From assembly GCA_035293765.1 (NCBI GenBank), contig DATGMF010000090.1:24415-88414 (forward strand): DNA of 64,000 bases, given 5' to 3'. The position numbers were made by a program, and so were the translations under genes. This document shows, piece after piece, positions 59,301 through 64,000 of this stretch. Below the pieces are notes generated by a model, which did no database searches, was not told the DNA's origin, and saw only the letters and a program-made list of their open reading frames with translations. This DNA comes from DASRHT01 sp035293765. Its GTDB lineage: Bacteria > Chloroflexota > Ktedonobacteria > Ktedonobacterales > Ktedonobacteraceae. Position 1 is the first letter of the stretch; each line of letters starts with the position of its first letter.

Positions 59301-60574
59301 GGGGCAAAGGTGCCGTCACCTTCAGGATTCCAGTAAAGAACTGTTTTATCATCACGGAAAAAGCAGCCGGGTAAGCCCTCGCCGTACAAATCCACCAGCG
59401 AGTAGAACGAGCCTTCCACCGGCCCGGGGATCTCGCTGCCATTTGTGACGGTCAGCGGTCGATAGGTGGATTGCAGAGGGCGAAAAGGCGTATAAGTAAA
59501 TGAGAGGGGTGGTAAGCTACGCCAGGTGTATGCGCCCGTTTCATCTTTTTTAAAGCCAATCTGCTCAATTGTCTCCAGAAAGGAGAAAAGGGGCGACTCG
59601 GCGTAGCTTAAATGGGTGGCGCGTACCAGTTCACTGCCCTGCTCAAAGTGATGAAAGATCAGGATATTTCTGCACAGGCGGTAAGTTCGAATCTCGAAAC
59701 CCGCCTTATAGGTTGAGAAAGCATCCTGCCTGGCTGCCCAGATGCCTGGAGCATTGTGCGGGTGGGTGTAATCATACTCGCCATAGTCAAAGACCATTTC
59801 CAGGGCGAACCGCTCCTGGAGTTCGTCGGTGGAGTCGGCGACGAAATAATTGCCATAGATGATCCGTTCGATATAGATATTGGCAGACGAGCGATGGTTT
59901 ACCTCAAAAATGGTAGCTGAAACATTCTCCAGGTTCTCCCTTTTATACTTGTATAAAACTTTGTCACCGAGAGAATTAACCTGTTCTGTGATATACCATT
60001 GAAAGATGTGTGTGGGCTCGTCTGGATCAGCAATCCGGCTGGCCGTGCTCAGTCCATAGCAGGTAGTAATGTTATCTCTGGAAATTACTTTCCAGTAGGA
60101 GAGGAGTGTAGTAGTATCCGTCCAGAGTTCAATGCCCGAGAAAGCATTCTCCATCTTGGGGATGTATGCCTGCACCAGCCATGCGACGCCATCCTGTACG
60201 ACGGTTCGCTGATCAGGTATCCATTGCCCTTCAGGGGTTTTGAGCAGGCGCGGCACCAGTTCGCCAGCCTCAGAGAAGATAAAAACATCCTTCTCTGTAT
60301 ACGTGGGAATGCCATATTCCGTCTTGCGTGAAAAATGAGCTATGTTCACGGAGAAACCAGGTCCAAAGGGGCCATTCCCCTGCCCAGAATCGTAACTGAG
60401 GCTCAGCTCTGGCTGGCCGTGGCGGGCGGGTGAAGTGGCAATCGGAACAGATAACGTCATTGTGCCGGTAAATTCGTTTGAGCGGAAATCTTCCCCTAAT
60501 CCGCGTGTACCGCCTCCTCCTTCAGGTAGAGACAAAGATGGAACTGTGATATTCCGGGCCGTGTTTTTGCTCAT
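53393..60574 (-). CDS. TcB-TcC fusion toxin with C-terminal deaminase-like cargo
   Basis: The 2393-residue protein fuses both cocoon subunits. The N-terminus is SpvB-like (PSLSLPEGGGGTRGLGEDF, SYDSGQGNGPFGPGF). A beta-propeller/FG-GAP region with DVNGSGTTDLIYV and the TcB middle domains follow. RHS/YD repeats lead to the core ending GLYYYGARYY, GLNLYTYVQNNPIKDWDATGL. The 280-residue cargo after that Leu (53396-54235) starts with a basic/acidic stretch containing KKRERKK and PRKRRR. It later has HAE (162-164) and PICADC (193-198), the zinc and proton-relay motifs of the cytidine-deaminase fold. So the payload is probably a nucleic-acid deaminase with a nuclear targeting signal. ATG at 60574 with GGGGAGG upstream. 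Confidence 0.9.
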   Translation of the reverse strand: MSKNTARNITVPSLSLPEGGGGTRGLGEDFRSNEFTGTMTLSVPIATSPARHGQPELSLSYDSGQGNGPFGPGFSVNIAHFSRKTEYGIPTYTEKDVFIFSEAGELVPRLLKTPEGQWIPDQRTVVQDGVAWLVQAYIPKMENAFSGIELWTDTTTLLSYWKVISRDNITTCYGLSTASRIADPDEPTHIFQWYITEQVNSLGDKVLYKYKRENLENVSATIFEVNHRSSANIYIERIIYGNYFVADSTDELQERFALEMVFDYGEYDYTHPHNAPGIWAARQDAFSTYKAGFEIRTYRLCRNILIFHHFEQGSELVRATHLSYAESPLFSFLETIEQIGFKKDETGAYTWRSLPPLSFTYTPFRPLQSTYRPLTVTNGSEIPGPVEGSFYSLVDLYGEGLPGCFFRDDKTVLYWNPEGDGTFAPPLPPPRFPLESDSPDTTLTDLAGNGQLSLLVRQAGRCGYYEARPDGSWRPYQDFAAYPPEIALSQQHMIDINGSGMADVVVFDDDYVRVYPAHGTRGFGPPWQKLREPEFPMGRDDSDSEFLGFADMCGDGLTHRVRIRDGSVEYWPDLGYGRFGPRITFGNAPRFRGGLDRSRLFLADVNGSGTTDLIYVYREHIEIFLNQSGNSFSDALVLPLPLPYDDFTTITFADVPGNGSSCLVFSQFTSTVQHFYYDFSNGVKPYLLCAWQNNLGARSTIHYKPSTFFYLADKQAGKPWVTRLPFPVQVVERIESYDMIAHSRLVSRFRYHDGYYDPVEREFRGFGFIERWDSETFEQYAASISDLGSPTALAAEEYTPPIYTRSWYHTGAYIPERGLSQQYAQEYFQKDPDAYVLPDSHLEAAINASDAETLRQAYAALAGQLLRVEVYGDDGCADATNPYNVTEANFAVRLLQPHTALFEAAFYTYTHETITYRYERNPLDPAINHQFTLAVDAYGNVLNACQVAYPRRLPVVKSNDPVHTIYDEQLALHVVVELTTYINEINQAQGYRWLGLECQQQSLEIGGLTIADRSYFDFAEIQRAVQAALLHVIAYQQPFQPPELQARLYAWERLYYWSEDQTAATFAQAHKRMLLHHTESAVFPAAWVEPAFDNRVNPDMLLQAGYELKDGYWWQPGLTISYYQTPERFYLPYLYRSVFGGETSVAYDPYNLIQVQTSAMVTNDPTNPVLLVTSAEVDYTTLQYRQITDYNHRISQALYDPLGQVIATTLYQIKSDGRVIGNGDLAAYALHTPTFDEVLASPHLYLQQASTYSYFDLSAWQERQQPSALIQLLRETYVSDLAPDQQTRVRVQVQYIDGFGRNIENKLKGGAAFKNDLIGQPPLPEQEDEIWVVSGRTIYNNKGLIVREYQPFFSANPFYEDQIERIMQNLLPPPTIYYYDALGRLIRQLTAKGFLLFNHYYPWAVVAYDEDDTVLLSPYYQEHYHSAPPDEKDALDKAAVFADTPEYALYDSLERSFALIQVNTEVRPGANPAVDHTYLLTRKTLDIAGNATSTRDPRGLPFDQAFDMTGQELSTSSPDAGMHWLLVNVLGSTSHSWDSRGFQTSYTYDLLQRSLQKRVIGGDVEPRVDIVVEQTIYGEQQPDAYDRNLHGEVFRAYDQSGITQYNQYALQSQINEQVSQLCQDYKGWIDWQNPAIVLLEPEQFTATFQYDALGRMIAQTTPDGTVSRSTYDPSGLLRRIVLTVPEQERTTEKVIIDDIRYNADAQRMRVVYGAPGLVTTITYEETTLRPLTIETQRQGERPETFQSLIYTYDPVGNITRLRDNSEPVVFHRQRKVEDLSDYTYDALYRLLQATGRQHPGIQADTHRTGFKQSLYLALPPNPNDMQALENYREQYRYDLSGNLLELTHQASSTDSWKRILPVEADSNRLAGQRYDRNGNLLALDNLRRVEWNYENELKQVDLITRRDGLPSDSDYYVYDGDMQRVRKISERYANQGTIIEVRETIYLGAYRVYRIRQQSARGSAIILERHAFDVLDSNELLFCTLNRWMIDAYKRQTDSPGEIKLRYQLTNSIGTSLVEVDESASLISWEDYFPFGGTSVIAGYNQSEVALKDYRYTGKECDDTTGLYYYGARYYISWLGRWMSADPSGAADGLNLYTYVQNNPIKDWDATGLCKNTGKDGCKKRERKKEESEDEDEPRKRRRTSAADRQKAVAANKVAKEQKEREKREAIEQQKQEEQEARQLRRAASLKTLRANPPKASARGEALDGIARRIHNAYELNNSQNTTAVAALEKDGRIRYVVAQITRLNDSVEAARQIKETGQFLSATPRESHIHAEMWILYHYIEGLLSDRFVGYQLIAIGVNKPICADCGAILLRAGVSFNPKNLSEEQSNSGWSSPWTYYEVEDPFAGKKRVKLKKYQSNTAKEDMEKFNLHRRDQDPSAGGGGRQVAVA

Positions 60575-60811
60575 GCGAAGCGCCCCTCCCCAAAAACTCC
60601 TCAACAGGGCACACAAAAGTTTGCGCCGCAAGTATCAATCATGAATAACCGGAATAGTGTGTAGATATGCCCTATCAATTTGGAAAGGTAGGATAGGGAT
60701 TATCTACTAAAAATTGTATGAATAGAAATAAAAGCGTTAAAAATAGATATATGCAAAAATATTATAACATGTATATAAGATAGTTATAGAGTTCAACAAA
60801 CTTTTGATTAG

Positions 60812-60840
60812 ATTATAGACTATATGCTGTAAGATGTCAA
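60812..60840 (-). promoter_or_regulatory. Consensus sigma-70 promoter of the Tc toxin operon
   Basis: On the minus strand a perfect TTGACA (60840-60835), a 17-base spacer and a perfect TATAAT (60817-60812) lie about 235 bp before the TcB-TcC start. The leader (60575-60811) is very A/T-rich and has no ORF of note. The rest of the gap up to 61035 shows no gene. Confidence 0.75.
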
Positions 60841-61035
60841 GATGCAGTTCTACCGTTAATAATGAGAAGGCGAGAGATTGATTATGATATATCTTGCAGA
60901 AGCAGATGGCGATAAAACAGCATCATCCATATTATTGTACTAACAGGAGGGTGTCGAGAGTTCTGGCCGAGAGATGGCCTGAATACCGCTTGGGCTGAAA
61001 TGTGGACAATTTTTGCTTTGCATGTATATCTTTCA

Positions 61036-64000
61036 TCACCTGGCATTCCTCTCTGCTTGTAGAGGTGTACGCGCAAGCCGTTTAATGGAAGGAACGGACG
61101 TGATTTGTCCAGCTCGTTGTGCCGCTTCTATTTGTTCTGCAAGCGTGGCGATGGTAGAGGTCTGGAGCACACTACGGAGCGGGAGCTCTACCTGAAAGGT
61201 GCGGCGGATACGTGCGATGAGCTGGGTAGCAAGAAGCGGACTACCACCCAGGTCCAGAAAATCATCATAGACACCTATCTGTTCCCGGCGCAACACCTGT
61301 GCCCAGATAAAGGCCAGCTTCTCCTCTACAGGGGTGCGCGGCGCTACATACGCACTTTTATGCTGGGGCTGTATCTGATCTGGTCGTGGAAGCGCTCCAC
61401 GATCAATTTTTCCATTGGAGGTCAAAGGTAAGGACTCCAGGAGTATCAGGCTGGAGGGTACCATGTAGTCAGGAAGCCGTTGCTGGAGATGGCGACGCAG
61501 TTCGCTGCTCGTGGTAGCGTGCTCCTGATGTGGAATAACATATGCAACCAGCCGAACATCGCCAGGACTATCTTCGCGCAGCATGGCTACTGTGGCCTGT
61601 ACAGAAGGATGATGGTGTAAGGCGGCCTCGATCTCGCCCAACTCGATGCGGAAGCCGCGCAGCTTGACCTGGGTATCGTTGCGCCCCAGATACTCCAATT
61701 GTCCCTCAGTCGTATAGCGGGCCAGATCTCCACTACGATAGAGCCGCGCTCCCGGCTGATCGCTGAAAGGATGGGGCACAAAGCGTTCGGCTGTTAGCTC
61801 GGGACGATGCAGATAGCCGCGTGCCACGCCTGCTCCCCCGACATAGATCTCTCCGGTGACCCCTACAGGAACAGGTTGGCCTGTCCGGTCGAGCAGATAG
61901 ATGTTCAGATCGGGCAGTGGCTGTCCAATGGGACTGGTCAGGTCACCACTCACCTGTTGCTGCGTCAAGGGGAGCCAGGTGACGTGGACAGTGGTTTCGG
62001 TGATGCCATACATATTGACCAGTTGCGGGTGGCGCTCGCCACTATGAGCGAACCAGGTGCGAACGCTGGGAAGGTCCAGTGCTTCGCCGCCGAAGATGAT
62101 CAGGCGTAAGGCGGATGCGGCGTCGCGGTGAACTGGAGAGGTGGCGACAGGGACGAGTTGGCGGAAGGCCGATGGCGTCTGGTTAAGGACGGTGACCTGC
62201 TCCTGGTCGAGCAACTGGAAGAATCGCTCGGGGTCGCGGCTGAGCCAGAAGGGGACAACGAGCAGTCGTCCGCCAAAGAGCAACGCCCCCCAGAGTTCCC
62301 AGACAGAGAAGTCAAAGGCAATGGAGTGGAACAGGCTCCAGACGTCGTGCCGGTCGAAGTGGAAGCGGGGCTGCGTGCAGGCCAGGAGGCGGATGACATG
62401 GTGGTGGCAGACCTGGACGCCTTTGGGGCTGCCGGTCGAGCCCGAGGTGTAAATCACGTAGGCCAGGCTGTCGGAATGCAGCGGCAGTTCCAAATTAGAA
62501 GTAGATTCTGAGGAGATGGCGAGCCAGTCGCGGTCCAGGCACAGCAGCGGCATGGAGAGAGCCGGGAGACGCTGCTGCAAATCCTGCTGGCTGAGTAAGA
62601 CGGTGACCTGGCAGTCGTACAGGAGAAAAGCCAGACGTTCGGCGGGAGAGGCAGGATCAAGCGGAACGTAGGCCCCACCAGCTTTGAGAATGCCTGTAAT
62701 GGCAATGATCATCTCCAGCGACCGCTCCAGGCACAGGCCCACCAGGGCTTCTGGTCCCACTCCCCGTCGCTGTAAAGCGTGAGCCAGGCGGTTGGCTCTG
62801 GCATTAAGTTCGCCGTAGGTTAAATGCTTTTCTTCGTACACGACCGCTATGGCATCCGGCGTGGCATCAACCTGCTGCTCAAAAATTTGATGCAAGCAGG
62901 TTGAGGGCGGAGTAATGGTGGTAGCAGGCGTATGGGCGGCAAGGAGTTGCTGGCGCTCCTGAGCGGTCAGCAGAGAAAGATTGCCAAGTCGTTGTTCGGG
63001 AGTTGTAAGCATACCTTCTAATAACACCTGAAAATGATTGAGCATCCGATGAATGGTCTCATCGGCAAAACGATTGCTCACATAACTAATGCGGATCAGC
63101 ATTCTGGTATGGGGGACAACTGCTACCGTGAGCGGATAATTTGTCCATTCGACCACTGCTACATTTTCGAGAGCCAGGGGACTCTGCTGCTCCGCGGCGG
63201 TCGAGGTAGTAATGGGATAGTTCTCAAACACGAACAGGGTCTCGAAGAGGGACTGACCACGGGGCACCTCGCTCCAGCCCTGGATCTGCACCAGAGGACT
63301 GTACTCATACTGACGGGCTTCGGCCTGCCGGGCTTGCAACTGCTGCAACCAGGGGAGGAGGCGCTGCTGGGGGGAGACCTGGACGCGCACAGGCAAGGTA
63401 TTGATGAAGAGGCCCACCATCGCCTCGGCTCCGCTCAGAGTCGGGGGACGGCCCGAAACGGTGGTGCCAAAGACGACATCGTCCTGCCCGCTGTAGCGAG
63501 AGAGCAAGAGTGCCCAGGCGCCCTGCAACAATGTGTTGAGCGTTACCTGCTGCTGGCGGGCCAGTTGCTGTAAATTGGCGGTCATTTCTGCCGAAAGCTG
63601 AACTTGTTGATAGTGATAGTCTTCGCTTGCGCCATGAGGAGAAGTTCCAGGACGATCTACCCCCAGGGGGGTGGGACGGCGAAAGCCGCGCAGCCAGTGA
63701 CGCCAGAATTGTTCGGCCTGGGGCAGATCCTGCTGCTGGAGCCAGGCGATATAGTCGCGATAGGGCCGCCGCACTGGCAGGGTCAGGCGCCTTCCCTGTC
63801 CATATGCCTGGGAGCAGGCAAAGACCTCGCTAAGAAGAGTGGAGACGCTCCAGCCATCGAGCAGCAGGTGGTGGAAGCTCCAGGTCAGGTGAATGCGCTG
63901 TTGCGCCAGGCGATGAACGGTGAGGCGCAGCAAGGGAGCTTGCCCCAGGTCAAAGCCCTGAGCCCGATCTGCTTGCAGCCACTGCTCAAGCTGCTCGCTT
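61036..64000 (-). CDS. Non-ribosomal peptide synthetase module C-A-T, predicted threonine-activating (cut by right edge)
   Basis: The frame is open to the right edge and ends at 61036 (988 codons visible). In order: condensation domain with SFHHLLLDGWS, then an adenylation domain with YVIYTSGSTGSPKGV, NMYGITETTV, RSGDLARY and KLRGFRIELGEIEAA, and a carrier domain. Specificity residues read by alignment to GrsA are D-F-W-N-I-G-M-V-H-K, the published threonine code. The carrier motif is LDLGGSPLLATQ where GG(H/D)SL is expected, so the phosphopantetheine Ser is displaced by one position and its place holds Pro. There is no thioesterase or further module after it, only a short tail. The Tc operon follows on the same strand after about 460 bp. 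Confidence 0.92.
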   Translation of the reverse strand, partial: SEQLEQWLQADRAQGFDLGQAPLLRLTVHRLAQQRIHLTWSFHHLLLDGWSVSTLLSEVFACSQAYGQGRRLTLPVRRPYRDYIAWLQQQDLPQAEQFWRHWLRGFRRPTPLGVDRPGTSPHGASEDYHYQQVQLSAEMTANLQQLARQQQVTLNTLLQGAWALLLSRYSGQDDVVFGTTVSGRPPTLSGAEAMVGLFINTLPVRVQVSPQQRLLPWLQQLQARQAEARQYEYSPLVQIQGWSEVPRGQSLFETLFVFENYPITTSTAAEQQSPLALENVAVVEWTNYPLTVAVVPHTRMLIRISYVSNRFADETIHRMLNHFQVLLEGMLTTPEQRLGNLSLLTAQERQQLLAAHTPATTITPPSTCLHQIFEQQVDATPDAIAVVYEEKHLTYGELNARANRLAHALQRRGVGPEALVGLCLERSLEMIIAITGILKAGGAYVPLDPASPAERLAFLLYDCQVTVLLSQQDLQQRLPALSMPLLCLDRDWLAISSESTSNLELPLHSDSLAYVIYTSGSTGSPKGVQVCHHHVIRLLACTQPRFHFDRHDVWSLFHSIAFDFSVWELWGALLFGGRLLVVPFWLSRDPERFFQLLDQEQVTVLNQTPSAFRQLVPVATSPVHRDAASALRLIIFGGEALDLPSVRTWFAHSGERHPQLVNMYGITETTVHVTWLPLTQQQVSGDLTSPIGQPLPDLNIYLLDRTGQPVPVGVTGEIYVGGAGVARGYLHRPELTAERFVPHPFSDQPGARLYRSGDLARYTTEGQLEYLGRNDTQVKLRGFRIELGEIEAALHHHPSVQATVAMLREDSPGDVRLVAYVIPHQEHATTSSELRRHLQQRLPDYMVPSSLILLESLPLTSNGKIDRGALPRPDQIQPQHKSAYVAPRTPVEEKLAFIWAQVLRREQIGVYDDFLDLGGSPLLATQLIARIRRTFQVELPLRSVLQTSTIATLAEQIEAAQRAGQITSVPSIKRLARTPLQAERNAR

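Noticed and set aside
1..64000. tRNA, rRNA or transposase genes
   Set aside because: I looked for tRNA T-arm patterns and transposase motifs and found none I could support; a tRNA scan would settle it.

Overview
The window looks like chromosomal DNA of a soil-dwelling, filamentous Chloroflexota bacterium of the Ktedonobacteria type. This is an inference from gene content (kinase-FHA protein, DUF5666/DUF5808-type proteins, secreted glucanases, insecticidal-type Tc toxin, NRPS, interspersed short palindromic repeats) and from a roughly balanced base composition. There is no rRNA gene or other marker here that settles it. I saw no tRNA, CRISPR array, phage or IS transposase.

Left part (1-13.6 kb). 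A TetR-MFS drug-efflux operon has an unusual regulator with two TetR DNA-binding domains. It is followed by a kinase-like/FHA protein that lacks the catalytic Asp, a pair of small paralogous proteins, a PLP-dependent dehydratase, a nucleotidyltransferase, and a long minus-strand operon (13.56 to 6.05 kb). The operon encodes a luciferase-like oxidoreductase, a fused FAD-monooxygenase/old-yellow-enzyme, an SDR, an enoyl-CoA hydratase, a RidA protein, a PaaK-type CoA ligase, a small protein and a DinB protein. It reads as an aerobic CoA-thioester pathway for an aromatic acid, most likely 2-aminobenzoate.

Middle part (13.9-33.6 kb). A Fic AMP-transferase fused to a DNA-binding domain is preceded by repeated operator-like sites. 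Next come a phosphatase-like protein, small proteins and a two-component system. A beta-1,3-glucan utilisation locus follows: a secreted beta-helix protein, a GH16 glucanase with a C-terminal carbohydrate-binding domain, a LacI regulator, a peptide/oligosaccharide-type ABC importer (binding protein and two permeases, no ATPases) and a GH1 beta-glucosidase. Three promoters share one layout: a palindromic GAAACCGGTTTC operator between -35 and -10 and a second about three helical turns downstream. Composite palindromic repeats fill the gaps between transporter genes. MsrB, a winged-helix protein and remnants of an NRPS thioesterase and a glycosyltransferase follow.

RiPP-like locus (33.7-43.2 kb). 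The most novel item is a 73-residue peptide whose last 45 residues are three 14-residue units built from ten Val-Trp pairs. Beside it are a flavin-dependent halogenase that appears to end in a PqqD-like peptide-recognition domain, a TrpB2-type enzyme, a YbaK-type aminoacyl-tRNA deacylase, and on the other strand a LuxR-type regulator, a GNAT/FemAB-like acyltransferase, an MFS exporter and a cation/proton antiporter. A motif close to RGGGTATAYC recurs around the regulator and peptide. I propose a ribosomally made, halogenated tryptophan-repeat peptide.

Right part (43.3-64 kb). A Tc toxin operon runs on the minus strand from a consensus sigma-70 promoter: a TcB-TcC fusion whose C-terminal cargo is a predicted nucleic-acid deaminase behind a nuclear-localisation-like basic stretch, then a giant TcA, then a Cys-rich Hint-domain protein. 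The window ends in a C-A-T NRPS module predicted to activate threonine, whose carrier motif is altered at the phosphopantetheine site.
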